NCBI GenBank assembly: GCA_965215765.1
Contig: OZ244118.1
Location: 2,542,001-2,606,000, forward strand
Source: G965212025 sp965215765
Lineage (GTDB): Bacteria; Pseudomonadota; Gammaproteobacteria; Poriferisulfidales; Oxydemutatoraceae
DNA: 64,000 nt
Reading direction: 5' to 3'
The translations under genes and the position numbers were made by a program. Below, in pieces: positions 20,504-31,306 of the stretch (position 1 is the stretch's first letter; each line of letters starts with the position of its first letter). The notes below the pieces were generated by a model that was not told the DNA's origin, did no database searches, and saw only the letters and a program-made list of their open reading frames with translations.

Positions 20504-23500
20504 TCAGCGAACCATGCCACCCAGGAACGCTCTCAGGCGCAATTTCTTGACGTGATGCGGACCTGGTCTCGGCGTTGTCGGAATCTCGGGATCCCAGTTG
20601 ATAAATTGACTCACTCCTGGCAACTCAGCCACACCGTCCCGGGGGAATGCCCGGACTTCGTACGCAACACCACCCTGCAACCCCGTAAATTCCGTCCTGA
20701 CGGCTCCCCCGGGCGTCGGCATCGCAACAGACTGTTCCTCTATCAGTTCCCCGTATGAAATCAGTTGTACCCGATACCCCAAGCCGAGCAATATTCCGTC
20801 AACCGGGGCTCCGAAATCAGCATGATCCGCAGTGCGTCCATAGCCATCATTTCCCGAATACTGCAAGTGTACCTGCACACGACCATTCGCCTTGTGCATG
20901 AGTTGCATGGCCAATGTCCCCTCAAGAACGTCGAGCAAGGTAAATGCTGCAGTGCTCATCACGCCCGCCCCGGCACGGTTGACTGCCCGGAGCGAATAGC
21001 GTATCTGCTCTCCTCCTGTGTGCGCCTTGCGCAGTTGCTCCAAGGCATGGCCAGACAACACATAAGAAGCGGCGGTTCCTGCGACGGGGTAGCTTTTCCC
21101 GTCCACGGAAAGCTGGTAGCTGTCTATCGTCGCCCCGTTGCTGCTCGCCGCTCCCCAACTCAGGTTCACCCGGTTTGTGGACTCCCACCTGGCTCGCAAG
21201 CCCGAAGGTCTGCCAGGCACCGCTATGGTGCTGAACGCGCTCCTGTTTTCGGATGCCTGGGCGGGCTCCCCGACGCCCGCCCGGTTGCGCGCATAGACCT
21301 GTAACGAATAGCTTCTCTTCGGCAGCAAGTCGGTGATCTCAATCTCGGCGGCAAAAGCACCTGCCGAGAAAAAAGTCTCGGTGCTGCGTCCTCCAGCACT
21401 CACCACCACCACGTAGCCAAAACCGGAGCCTGCAACGCGATCAGGGGAAGCCGCAAGCGCATCACCCGCCAGGTGAGCGCAATCGTCATGTCCCATGATT
21501 GCCAACACCAGGCGCGCAGTGGTTTGCCCGGGCACCAGCTTCGTTATCGTCGTCGCGCCCGGAAGACCGGGCAAATAGAAGTAAGCGGCTACCTGATAGC
21601 CCGCGACACCTCCGTGTACAGCGCGAAGACGGTACGGGTGGGGGCAAGCCACTTGCTTGTTTTTCCGAAACCCGGCCAGAAAATCTCCGTCAAAGTCAAA
21701 AGTCGGTGCTGTGACTTCCCGTATTGTTCCTGCCAGCTCAAGTTCGTAGGAATCAACCCCTGAACTTCCCGCCGCCCACGTGAAGCGCAGATGATCCGGA
21801 GATTCCCAGCTCACCGCCAAATCAACCGGTGTGGCGGGAATGTCGGCAAGTGCGCGCAACAAGGGCAACGTACGGGTATTGCCAAAATGCCAGGCTCCCG
21901 GTTCCCAGCCGGCATAAGTCGTGGCACCTGCGCATCTCTGCCCCGCCGCAGTCGGGCAACGCAACTGGGTCAAAGTTCGAGGTGAACTGCTGCCCGTCGA
22001 GCCATTGCCCACCAAAGCTGCCTGTGCAGACACGGGTGCGTAACTGCGGTCAATCACCGCGTCCGGCGCAGAATAGCCTGCCAGACTCCCAATGCTGGTC
22101 GATTCTCCAACAACGGTGCTTGCCGCATAGCTGTCCTGTATGCGGCGGATATTGCTTCCGACCAACCCCCCGGTGAAGGAATGACTCCGCACTTCACCGA
22201 GTGCATAGCTCGCATGGACAGAACCGGCGTTGAAGCCAACCAGTCCACCAACACGGTCATCTCCGCTGACTGACACGTCGGCATAGCTGTAGGCAACGGT
22301 GCTTTCGCTGAAGCCCACCAGCCCGCCGGTGAAGGAATGACCCCGCACTTCACCGAGCGCATAGCTCGCATGGACAGAACCGGCGTTGAAGCCAACCAGT
22401 CCACCAACACGGTCATCTCCGCTAACTGACGCGTCGACATGGCTGTAGGCAACGGTGCTTTCGCTGAAGCCCACCAGCCCGCCAGTGTTGGCTTTGCCGG
22501 AAATCTGTGCGGATCTCACGACGCTGTTCATGACGGTTCCGTCGTTAAAGCCGACCAGGGCTCCGACACTGTTTTTTCCTTTTACCCACGCATCAACGAG
22601 CACCACCCCCTTGACGATCCCGTCTTCTGCGAGTCTGGAGAACACGCCAACTGTGTCCGTTTCCGGGCGGTTAATGTACAGAGCAGAGATTTCCCGTCCT
22701 GCCCCGTCAAAGGTGCCTGAAAAATTCTCTATCGGATGAAAGCCGGCACCACCTGACCACCCCCGACTCGATCTGGCATCAATGTCTGCCACCTGCACAT
22801 AGTGAGCGTACAGATCAGAGCGCACATCCTGCAGTTGGCACAGCGTGCCAATTTGCCACGGGTTGTCGTTGCTGCCGTCACCCGATGCACCCTTCAGACC
22901 TTTGCCGACGCATTCCGGAAAGCGGGTCACCGTCCGGATCGTTGACGGCGATCCGGTGCCCACCGTGTTATGGGCGAAGGCTTCCAGCCGATATTCAGAG
23001 GCACTCTTAAGCTCCGCAAACTCCACCATGACCGGACTCAGGGGGTTCCCCGGCGTAATGTCGCGTTCCTCAACCAGCTCCCCGGACGCATACAGATGTA
23101 TCCGGTAAGCCAGGTGCAAAGCCAAGTCTTGCGCTGACTCTGCGTAATCAGTGTCAACCGGGTTGCGGCCGTAGCCATCATTGGCCGGGGCTGTAAAGCT
23201 GAGTCTCAGCGTGGAGACCCCAGACTCCACGCGCATATCAGCCGGAGAATCAGGAACATCCAGCAGGCGCACGGAAACACGGGCAGCTTCGCCAACACCA
23301 TAAAGGTTGTAGCCACGAACCGTTAAAAAGAGCGTATTTCCGCCTTCATGACGGACGCGCAGCTTCTGCAACCAGTCCGATCCTCCCACGTAGTACAAGA
23401 ATGCGGTTTCCTCAGCAGCGATCGATGGAGCCTCAATCCGGTAAGCGATCAGTTCTCTGGTGTGAAGCGGAGGCTCCCAACGCAGCAACAAGGAAGACGG

Positions 23501-26500
23501 GGATTTCCACTGTGCCAGCAGGCGCAAGGGTTTTCCAGGAGTCTCAAAGCCCCGCAGAACCGGCAGCGTCCTGTGATCGCCGAAGGACCAGGTTTCGGTA
23601 CTCCAGCCTGAGTATGTTGACCTCCCCGCACACGCCAGGCCAGGGGCGGTGGGGCAACGCAGTTGCTGCAGTGTCCGCAAGGAGCCTGATCCCTGCCCGG
23701 TGTCATCTGCCACAAAAGGCATGCCGCCACCATTGGCGCCATTGCCGCGAGACAACGCTGCCGCATAGCTGTCGGCAATGCCTCCCGAACTGCTGCCGGC
23801 AAAACCTCCAGGCTGTCCGGTTCCGGACACAAACCCTGCTGCGTAGCTGTCGACAATGCCTCCCGAACTGCTGCCGGCAAAGCTTCCATGCCGTCCGGCT
23901 CCGGATACCGACCCTGCCGCATAGCTGCGGCTGACGGTGCCCTGATTGTCCGCCACAAGACCCGCGACCAGACCTTCCCCGGTCACAAAAGCTGTTGTGT
24001 AACTGTCAGTCACCGAGCCTTGGTTGTCTGCAACCAGACCGCCCGCCCGAACTGCTCCTGACACCGAGCCTCCGGCATAGCTTGTGTCGATACTCCCGCC
24101 TGTCAGATTTCTTCCGACCAGACCACCCGCGACCTGGCCTCCCGGCTCTGTCGTCAGCTGAGCCGCGCTGCCGCTGATCGTGCCTGCGTTGATGCCAACG
24201 AGCCCTCCCGTCACTTGCCCGCCAAAAAGTGAGCCCGTTGCGCCGCTGTTCACGATCCTTCCTCCCTCGTTCCTGCCCACCAGGGCTCCCACGTTGACGC
24301 TTCCCCAAAGCTGCGCGTTCACCAGCACGACCTGCTGCAACAACCCGCCCCGAAGCTGCGCAAACAAGCCGGCATCTTCCAGCGCCTCAGTGCGCACCTT
24401 TAAATGGAAAATCTGAAAACCGGCACCATCAAGGGAACCAGAAAAATCAGCAATCGGCGCAAAGCCTTCTCCGGCTCGCCAGTTCCGGGATGGGCCTGCC
24501 TCAATATCACCTGCCAACCGGTAGTGGGCTTCAGGGGCAGAGCGAATGTCCTGCAATTGACACAGCGTGGCAATCTGCCAAGGATCACCCTCGCTGCCCG
24601 AACCACCCGACCCGCCTGCCAATGCCAGGGCTTCCCCGTCGCACTGCCAGGGACGGGTAAATACCGACAGGGAAAATGGTGGCCCTTCTCCAGTCCTGTT
24701 ATAGGGCGTCGCCTCCACTTCATAGCGACTATTGCTTGCCAGACCCGAAAATTCCACAACTGCAGATGTTTCGCCGGCTGTGTGCGCACGCTCCCGCTCC
24801 TGCACCAGTTCTCCCCCGGCGTACAACCGTACCCGGTAACCCATACCTGCGGGAACCCCGACACCCGTGTATCCGTAAGCCGGGTCTTCCGGTGATTGGC
24901 CGTAGCCGTCGTCAGCCGGAGCCATAAGCAACACACGCAGTGAAAACGCCTGCGCCGATGCCCGAAGGTCAGTCAATTTGCTCGGGGGAGCCAGCAGATC
25001 AAAGGCAACCGTCGTCGCTTCGCTCATGCCATGGCGATTATATCCACGTACGCTGATTTGAAAGGTACTGCCCCTATATTCGGAACGGAGGTTTTGCACC
25101 AGGTGCCTGCCGAACGTAAAAGATGCGGACTCCGTTTCCAGGGAAAGCCCTGCCACCTCCACCCAATAGCCGGCGTTCAGGCTTCCTGTTTTCGCGGCTG
25201 CCCAGCTCAGTTCCAGATCACCTTCCAGATTCCATTTCGCCTGCAGGCGCGAAGGGGGGGCAGGTGGTTCCGGTTGCAGGGCGCGATGAACCGGAAGCGT
25301 CTGCACGTCCCCGAAATACCAGACTTGGGTGCTCCAGCCGGAGAAACTGGCCGCTCCCTGGCATGTATCTCCCGGTAAAAGGGGACACTGCAATTGCGCC
25401 AGCGTACGGGAAAAATTGTTTTCTGTGGCGTCCTCTTCCCCGCTGCCCACGAGTTCCAGCGCACTGCTGCCGACACCCTGCTCCAAGGCATAATTCTCAG
25501 CCATATCAGTGCCTTCGGAATGCCCCACCAGTGTGCCTGCCTGATTCTTCCCGCTGACCAAGCCTGTCGCATAACTGTTTTCGATCCCGATGTTTCTACT
25601 GTAGTAGCGCTCACTGTTTCCCACCAGACCGCCTACCTGAACATTCCCGCTGACCGAACCAGTCGCATAACTGTCCTCAATCGAGCCGTACCTGCTTTCT
25701 CCCGCCAGACCACCTACCAGCTCATTTCCGCTGACCGATCCGGTCGCATGGCTTCTGAAGATTAACCCTAAGCTGAGACCCACCAGACCTCCCACACGAT
25801 TCCCCGCGCCAATAACCGTACTGTCCGAGTGGCTGTTACCTATGGAATTGTAATCGCTGATTCCCACCAGACCGCCCACAGATCCTATTCCGCTGACCGC
25901 TCCCGCCGAATAAGCGCCGCTTATAAAACCCTGGTTGAAACCCACCAGCCCGCCCACGGAATAACGCCCGCTCACCGTTGACTGCGCGTGGCTGTGATAG
26001 ATCGAAGCGTCGTTGACCCCCACCAGCCCACCAACTCCGGCTGCGCCGCGCACACTTCCTCTCGCGTGGGAACTGCGTATCCTCGCGCCCCAAGCATTGT
26101 TGCCCACCAGTCCGCCTATTGCGTGGCCGTGCCCTTGGGAATCAGTCGTTCCAACAACGGTGGACCCCGAATGGCTGAGCTTGATCAGCCCATGGTTCTC
26201 ACCTGCCACTCCTCCCACACGATCCCGACCGACTATCAGCCCCGTCACCGTGCTGCCATTGATGCTTCCATTTGCCGCAACGCTTCCTGCCAGGGCTCCT
26301 ACCGCATCTCTGCCCTGCACCGTAACATTCACCAGCGCCAGCCTTTGCAGGGCACCCCCGCTGAGTTTCCCGAACAGCCCGACATGGTCTGTCTGCCCAG
26401 GATTGATCAAAAGACTCAGAACACTGTGACCACTCCCGTCCAGAGAGCCGGAAAAAAATTCAATCGGAGGAAAACCCTTTCCGTCTCGCCACTCGTGGCT

Positions 26501-29500
26501 TTGCTTCGCGTCTATGTCGTTTGCCAGCCGATAATGCGCTGCCGTGTCGTAACGTATTTCCTGCAACTGGCAAAGTGTGCCGATCTGCCAAGGGTCATCC
26601 TCGCTGCCAGAGCCTGCTGCCGTTATCACCGCTGCCCATGGACACACGCCAACGTAGGTGAAAACCGGCATTATCACCGTTGTTGAGCCTGCGCCCGCCT
26701 TGTTTCTGGCAAATGCCCTGACTTCATACCAGGAACCACCTTCCAGACCTGAAAATTCCACTACGGTCGAACTTGACCATTCATGCTGTGTCATGCGCCG
26801 CTCTTCTTTCAACAGACTTTTTGAAAACAGTTGCACGTGGTATGCGAGATCCAGAGCAATTCCGCCTGCCGGCTCCCCGTACACGTTGCTGCCCGGTGCG
26901 CGTCCGTAGCCGTCATCATCTGCCTCGGTAATGGTGACCCGTATTGTCGACAACCCTGAAGCTGCCTGGGCCACCACCGACCCCGGAACTTTCATCAAAT
27001 GGAAACTTCCCGACGCTGCATCTCCCGTAACGCCTCCTTTTACGCCGCGTATGGAATAGTGAATTTCACTGCCGCTGGCGTAACGCTCACGTAATTCAGC
27101 CATCAATGTATCGTCAAGCGAGAAACGGGATACCTTGGTGTCTCGAATGATTCCGCCCACATCCACCTCAAAGGAACTCACGGCAACTCCTTGATGCCAC
27201 CCCCAGTGCAGCGTCAATCCACCTCTCGAATTCCAGCTTTCCCGGACTGCAATCGGTGCAACGGGAACATCCGTAAGCGCCCGGAGCACAGGCAGCATGC
27301 GGGAGTACCCGAAATACCAAATCCGCGTATCCCAACCCAGATACACACCAGCTGCCCGACAAAGATTGACGGGCAATATCGAGCACTTCATCTGCTCCAC
27401 GGTGCGCAAATCACTGCCCTGTACTGCACCGTTATCCTCGCCCACCAGGCTGTCCCCGTCGCCCAGCTTGCTGGCATAACTGCGGTCTATCGTGCCACCG
27501 TTGACTCCGACCAGCCTGCCCGACAAATCAGTTCCGCCTACAGCACCAGTGCTATAGGCACTTCTGACCAAACCGCTGTTTACTCCCGCCAGTCCACCTG
27601 TCTGACTGCCTCCGGTCACTGCGCCTCGTGCATAACTGTTACTGATGGTTCCCTTGTTTTCGCCCGCCAATCCGCCCACCTGACTGTCTCCGGACACTGT
27701 GCCTTGTGCGTAGCTGTCACTGATGTTTCCTTTGTTTTCGCCGACCAGACCGCCTGTCTGACTGTCTCCGGTCACTGTGCCTCGTGCGTAACTGTTACCG
27801 ATGGTTCCCTTGTTTACTCCCGCCAGTCCACCTGTCTGACTGCCTCCGGTCACTGTGCCTTGTGCATAACTGTTACTGATGTTTCCTTTGTTTTCGCCGA
27901 CCAGACCTCCAACCTGGTTCTTTCCAGTCACACGTGCATGCACGTTTGTATGGCTGTTCACGATGCTGGCGTTTTCCAGGTTCACGCCCACCAGACCACC
28001 TGTCTGACTGTCTCCGGTCACTGTGCCTCGTGCGTAACTGTTAGCGATGGTTCCCTTGTTTACTCCCGCCAGTCCGCCTGTCTGACTGTCTCCGGTCACT
28101 GTGCCTTGTGCATAACTGTTACCGATGGTTCCCTCGCTCACTCCCACCAGACCGCCTGTCTGACTGCCTCCGGTCACTGTGCCTTGTGCATAACTGTTAC
28201 TGATGGTGCCGCCAAAGTGCCAACCCACCAGACCACCCACGTAGCCCCTCCCTGAGGTGTCGGTTCCGGTCACATCTCCAGTTGCATGGCTGGAAGTGAC
28301 CGAACCCATGTTTTTGCCCACCAGACCTCCGACTTGATTGCCTCCTGTTACTGCCCCAGACGCATGACTGCCTGTAATCGTGCCACCGTCATTCTGACCC
28401 ACCAGACCGCCGGCAACCCATCTGCCGCGAGAGTTCTTCCCAACCCTTACCGTCGCCGTGCTGTTGCGGATGACACCGTCCTGATTCAGGCCAACCAGCC
28501 CACCGATGATTCTGCCCCCGTCAACCTTGCCATCAACCTCGCTGTCCTCAATCGTTCCTTGATTGTTCAGCCCAACCAGAGAACCGACATTCACTCCGCC
28601 GTTCGTCAAAAAACCCGCCAGCTTCACGCGCTTCAGCAAGCCACCCTGCAGCGTGCCAAACAGCCCTATATTCTCGAATGCTTCGTCTGCTGTGTTGACC
28701 TTCAAATTGGAAATTTGGTAACCGTTGCCATCGTAAGTGCCAGAAAAACCCTTGATCGGTGCAAAACCGTTTTTCCAGCCATGCGTCATCGTCGTTGCGT
28801 CTATATCTTTGATCTGAATGTAGTGCGACTGGGGCGATGTTTCCATGTCGCGCAAATGGCACAGGTTTTCTACCTGGTAGGGATCACTTTCAGTTCCGGA
28901 ACCTGCCATGGCCTGCGAACTTGCAGTACACGCGAGATCAGGATCCATGTAGGGAAATTGGCTGTTGTTGTAGTAGGTGTCTCCGTAATTGAGAATGTTG
29001 AAGGCTCTTTCGTCCGCGTAAATCCCGCCCATTCCATAAGCGTAATTAGTACACAGCTGCGAATCCCTACTGTCCGGTTGGGATGTTTGAACCCCTATCA
29101 CCAAGCCGGTCTTTTTATAAAATGCGGATGAGCCGGACGATCCAAACGTAGGAGAGATGCCCTTATACATTAAATTCATAAGCCCGCAAGTCGCTCCTTT
29201 GCAGAAGATGCCTGTCTTGCCGCCGCCCCACAAACTTTCAAACTCACCCCACTGCTGAGGCCTGCTACCGGAATGGTGTACGGAGTAACCACTGAAAGTA
29301 CGGGTAGTACGGGGCGTCCACTCCAGCAATTTATAATCTCCAGAGCCGATAAACGACCCTGAAAGACGCACAATCGCCCAATCCCCACCATCACCACCAC
29401 GCTTCCGTGATTTCTTCCCTGCCACGTATTTCATACCAAAGGCGTGTGAACCATAAAAAGTAGTGACGGAAAATGACAAAAATGGTTTGTCCACAGCGTT

Positions 29501-30442
29501 AGCGTCCACTTCAGGGAAAAGGTGAAACGCTGTCAGAATGTAGGGAGCTCCATCACCCGACTTGTTCTTTATAAAACTCCCAGTCCCGCAGACACCACCA
29601 TTGCCAGAATGGCGGCACAATTTTACGACACCTTTGGTTACATCCCGCACGTAAGCCGGGCTCTCGCTGTTTACATAGTTATTCTTACCGGGTCGACGCC
29701 AGGTGCCTGCGCGCGCGCAACTGCCGGCTTGCCTCGGAGGCACCAGATCTCTGATTCCCTCTCCGTATAAAACCCCGTTGTTATCCTTGAATGTATGGCT
29801 CACTTTTTCGACCGAAAAAGGAAAATCGCCTGGCTCCAGGTGGTAACTGTCAGGAACCCAAAACTCTATGACAACGGTATCACCAGACACCGGGAACGCC
29901 ACAAAGCTGCCATCATTACGTGACAAGCCGCGTCCCGTGTACTCTACGAGCTCTTCATTGCTGTCTCCGGCGGGGGCATAGACATTCACCGACATACCCG
30001 GGTCAAGGGGAAAACCAGAAAAATATAACCACAGCCGCAGGGCAGACGGAGAGCGAATCTGCGCCTGCCAGACATCAAGGCCGTCTTCCTGTTTGACCAG
30101 CGCCCAGTTGGAACGCCTTAACCGGACGTCCCGGGCAATGCTGGTGTAGTTGACCGTTGTCGCACGGAGCAGTACACGAATTTGCTCCTGTTCCCGGGCG
30201 CTGAAAGATCCCAAGTTCAGTTGCTGTGCGCTGGCAGGATACAGAGTTCGAGTGGCTTCCCGGGCATTCCTCCCCTCCGAAAAGGGATAGGACGCATAGC
30301 CTTGATCTGCCAGAGATTCCTGATCCTGGCCGAAAACAAGTGAGCTCGACGTGATGATAGATACACCCACGAACAGCCACTTCAGCCAACCATGGCTGCC
30401 GGAAATCTGCGTATCCGAAAATCTGAAACCTGCTTCTTTCAT
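20504..30442 (-). CDS. Giant secreted protease/GLUG/FN3 protein, paralog C (3312 aa)
   Basis: Same plan as paralog B: signal peptide, N-terminal domain nearly identical to the others to about residue 240, then a protease with H307, D354 and S436 (GSSGSS). The protease segment from about 240 to 430 differs strongly from B and D and resembles A, while flanks are almost identical. Four supermodules follow. Supermodule 1 has about 14 GLUG repeats. Supermodule 3 has an extra GxxQPG repeat unit. Supermodule 4 lacks a block present in B and D and instead has a duplicated unit beginning GGLVGFSESTVAYS. The C-terminus has the same FN3 tail and basic end. The shorter length compared with B is thus explained by repeat-unit gains and losses. 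Predicted exported; function beyond proteolysis unknown. Confidence 0.9.
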   Translation of the reverse strand: MKEAGFRFSDTQISGSHGWLKWLFVGVSIITSSSLVFGQDQESLADQGYASYPFSEGRNAREATRTLYPASAQQLNLGSFSAREQEQIRVLLRATTVNYTSIARDVRLRRSNWALVKQEDGLDVWQAQIRSPSALRLWLYFSGFPLDPGMSVNVYAPAGDSNEELVEYTGRGLSRNDGSFVAFPVSGDTVVIEFWVPDSYHLEPGDFPFSVEKVSHTFKDNNGVLYGEGIRDLVPPRQAGSCARAGTWRRPGKNNYVNSESPAYVRDVTKGVVKLCRHSGNGGVCGTGSFIKNKSGDGAPYILTAFHLFPEVDANAVDKPFLSFSVTTFYGSHAFGMKYVAGKKSRKRGGDGGDWAIVRLSGSFIGSGDYKLLEWTPRTTRTFSGYSVHHSGSRPQQWGEFESLWGGGKTGIFCKGATCGLMNLMYKGISPTFGSSGSSAFYKKTGLVIGVQTSQPDSRDSQLCTNYAYGMGGIYADERAFNILNYGDTYYNNSQFPYMDPDLACTASSQAMAGSGTESDPYQVENLCHLRDMETSPQSHYIQIKDIDATTMTHGWKNGFAPIKGFSGTYDGNGYQISNLKVNTADEAFENIGLFGTLQGGLLKRVKLAGFLTNGGVNVGSLVGLNNQGTIEDSEVDGKVDGGRIIGGLVGLNQDGVIRNSTATVRVGKNSRGRWVAGGLVGQNDGGTITGSHASGAVTGGNQVGGLVGKNMGSVTSSHATGDVTGTDTSGRGYVGGLVGWHFGGTISNSYAQGTVTGGSQTGGLVGVSEGTIGNSYAQGTVTGDSQTGGLAGVNKGTIANSYARGTVTGDSQTGGLVGVNLENASIVNSHTNVHARVTGKNQVGGLVGENKGNISNSYAQGTVTGGSQTGGLAGVNKGTIGNSYARGTVTGDSQTGGLVGENKGNISDSYAQGTVSGDSQVGGLAGENKGTISNSYARGAVTGGSQTGGLAGVNSGLVRSAYSTGAVGGTDLSGRLVGVNGGTIDRSYASKLGDGDSLVGEDNGAVQGSDLRTVEQMKCSILPVNLCRAAGVYLGWDTRIWYFGYSRMLPVLRALTDVPVAPIAVRESWNSRGGLTLHWGWHQGVAVSSFEVDVGGIIRDTKVSRFSLDDTLMAELRERYASGSEIHYSIRGVKGGVTGDAASGSFHLMKVPGSVVAQAASGLSTIRVTITEADDDGYGRAPGSNVYGEPAGGIALDLAYHVQLFSKSLLKEERRMTQHEWSSSTVVEFSGLEGGSWYEVRAFARNKAGAGSTTVIMPVFTYVGVCPWAAVITAAGSGSEDDPWQIGTLCQLQEIRYDTAAHYRLANDIDAKQSHEWRDGKGFPPIEFFSGSLDGSGHSVLSLLINPGQTDHVGLFGKLSGGALQRLALVNVTVQGRDAVGALAGSVAANGSINGSTVTGLIVGRDRVGGVAGENHGLIKLSHSGSTVVGTTDSQGHGHAIGGLVGNNAWGARIRSSHARGSVRGAAGVGGLVGVNDASIYHSHAQSTVSGRYSVGGLVGFNQGFISGAYSAGAVSGIGSVGGLVGISDYNSIGNSHSDSTVIGAGNRVGGLVGLSLGLIFRSHATGSVSGNELVGGLAGESRYGSIEDSYATGSVSGNVQVGGLVGNSERYYSRNIGIENSYATGLVSGKNQAGTLVGHSEGTDMAENYALEQGVGSSALELVGSGEEDATENNFSRTLAQLQCPLLPGDTCQGAASFSGWSTQVWYFGDVQTLPVHRALQPEPPAPPSRLQAKWNLEGDLELSWAAAKTGSLNAGYWVEVAGLSLETESASFTFGRHLVQNLRSEYRGSTFQISVRGYNRHGMSEATTVAFDLLAPPSKLTDLRASAQAFSLRVLLMAPADDGYGQSPEDPAYGYTGVGVPAGMGYRVRLYAGGELVQERERAHTAGETSAVVEFSGLASNSRYEVEATPYNRTGEGPPFSLSVFTRPWQCDGEALALAGGSGGSGSEGDPWQIATLCQLQDIRSAPEAHYRLAGDIEAGPSRNWRAGEGFAPIADFSGSLDGAGFQIFHLKVRTEALEDAGLFAQLRGGLLQQVVLVNAQLWGSVNVGALVGRNEGGRIVNSGATGSLFGGQVTGGLVGINAGTISGSAAQLTTEPGGQVAGGLVGRNLTGGSIDTSYAGGSVSGAVRAGGLVADNQGSVTDSYTTAFVTGEGLVAGLVADNQGTVSRSYAAGSVSGAGRHGSFAGSSSGGIVDSYAAGFVSGTGQPGGFAGSSSGGIADSYAAALSRGNGANGGGMPFVADDTGQGSGSLRTLQQLRCPTAPGLACAGRSTYSGWSTETWSFGDHRTLPVLRGFETPGKPLRLLAQWKSPSSLLLRWEPPLHTRELIAYRIEAPSIAAEETAFLYYVGGSDWLQKLRVRHEGGNTLFLTVRGYNLYGVGEAARVSVRLLDVPDSPADMRVESGVSTLRLSFTAPANDGYGRNPVDTDYAESAQDLALHLAYRIHLYASGELVEERDITPGNPLSPVMVEFAELKSASEYRLEAFAHNTVGTGSPSTIRTVTRFPECVGKGLKGASGDGSNDNPWQIGTLCQLQDVRSDLYAHYVQVADIDARSSRGWSGGAGFHPIENFSGTFDGAGREISALYINRPETDTVGVFSRLAEDGIVKGVVLVDAWVKGKNSVGALVGFNDGTVMNSVVRSAQISGKANTGGLVGFSESTVAYSHVDASVSGDDRVGGLVGFNAGSVHASYALGEVRGHSFTGGLVGFSESTVAYSYADVSVSGDDRVGGLVGFNAGSVHASYALGEVRSHSFTGGLVGSNIRRIQDSYAASTVVGESTSIGSLAGYSAPDAVIDRSYAPVSAQAALVGNGSTGSSSPRTLTQLRCPTAAGQRCAGATTYAGWEPGAWHFGNTRTLPLLRALADIPATPVDLAVSWESPDHLRFTWAAGSSGVDSYELELAGTIREVTAPTFDFDGDFLAGFRKNKQVACPHPYRLRAVHGGVAGYQVAAYFYLPGLPGATTITKLVPGQTTARLVLAIMGHDDCAHLAGDALAASPDRVAGSGFGYVVVVSAGGRSTETFFSAGAFAAEIEITDLLPKRSYSLQVYARNRAGVGEPAQASENRSAFSTIAVPGRPSGLRARWESTNRVNLSWGAASSNGATIDSYQLSVDGKSYPVAGTAASYVLSGHALEQLRKAHTGGEQIRYSLRAVNRAGAGVMSTAAFTLLDVLEGTLAMQLMHKANGRVQVHLQYSGNDGYGRTADHADFGAPVDGILLGLGYRVQLISYGELIEEQSVAMPTPGGAVRTEFTGLQGGVAYEVRAFPRDGVAELPGVSQFINWDPEIPTTPRPGPHHVKKLRLRAFLGGMVR
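27562..28200 (-). repeat. 78-bp GLUG repeats inside paralog C
   Basis: In-frame units with the pattern GGLVGENKGNISNSYAQG. Several differ only by swaps such as VNKGTI for ENKGNI and TGGSQ for TGDSQ, which points to recent duplication or conversion among units. Confidence 0.75.
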
Positions 30443-30637
30443 TGTGAGTGCTTACGAGCCATGCGGGCAGAGAAAAGAGAGCCTGGCCATCCTGAGACAT
30501 AAAATTCTTGCCACAACACTCAACATCTGTTCTCCCGTCTGACACACTATATGGATCTCCTGAATTCCTGACCTTCACCCACTTCGCCCCGATATCTCAG
30601 CACGGCTGTACGCGCCGGGAAATCACTTAGTTGGTTA

Positions 30638-30666
30638 ATTGTACAAAATAACGCCCAATCCGGCAA
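30638..30666 (-). promoter_or_regulatory. Promoter C of giant genes
   Basis: TTGCCG, 17 nt, TACAAT on the minus strand; leader about 190 nt before the ATG at 30442. The leader between this promoter and gene C is more divergent than the leaders of A, B and D, yet the promoter hexamers are kept. Confidence 0.65.
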
Positions 30667-30804
30667 ATTATTATAAGAAGATACCGACCTCATCCGACCG
30701 GAAAACCCCGAAAACAGTGCCAAGGCGTACTGTCTTATTTGTGGGCTTTTTGGTCTACAAGGGGTTGAATCAGTGGCAATAGTCGGCACTGCGACTTCCT
30801 GTTT

Positions 30805-31260
30805 TTAACCACGAAAAACGTGAAAGTTGGTATTTGCAATTCGTATGATTTCAGCTTTGTGACAGCTTCCAAAGTTCACCAAAAGCCCCAATTCAAGGCC
30901 TGTTGTTTTAAGGCAATTCAACAGCTGTGCTTCATGCTCACCAGCAATGTTTGTCAGAACAGATAAAGTCAGGCTTATGAACTTGCTTTGAAGGTTCACT
31001 CTCTGTGCCTTGAAAAGAATGCTCCTTCTCCAGACACTCTTGGCACGCTGCCTCAAGTAAGCCACACCTCATTTCCGTGAATCGCATGGCATTCATCAGG
31101 AAATAAAACTTTTCGCGTGTTTCGCGGTTATTAAACTCGTGATTTATAGTTCTCTCGCCAGTTGCCTGAACTCTTCACCAAGGGAATGCCCCTTATGGAA
31201 AACTCCTTCTCCAAACACTCCTGATGCACTGCCTCAAGCAAGCCACACATTCATCAGAAA
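30805..31260 (-). pseudogene. Decayed GxxExxY gene and repeat units, spacer C/D
   Basis: C-terminal piece with EHEAQLLNCLKTTGLELGLL and VNFGS ends at 30805. Upstream, near 31019-31060 and 31182-31240, are two partial copies of the 5' segment encoding a LEAACQEC-like sequence. Frames are interrupted, so no product is expected. The rest of the spacer is A/T-rich with short cgcg motifs and shows no other gene. Confidence 0.6.
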
Positions 31261-31306
31261 ACAAAATCTTTTCGTGTTTTTCGTGGTTGTAAAATTCGTG
31301 TATCAC

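Noticed and set aside
29090..29130. Programmed frameshift at A-rich run near the protease TAT-AAA-AAA codons
   Set aside because: The run is short, varies between paralogs, and the zero frame is open for thousands of codons.
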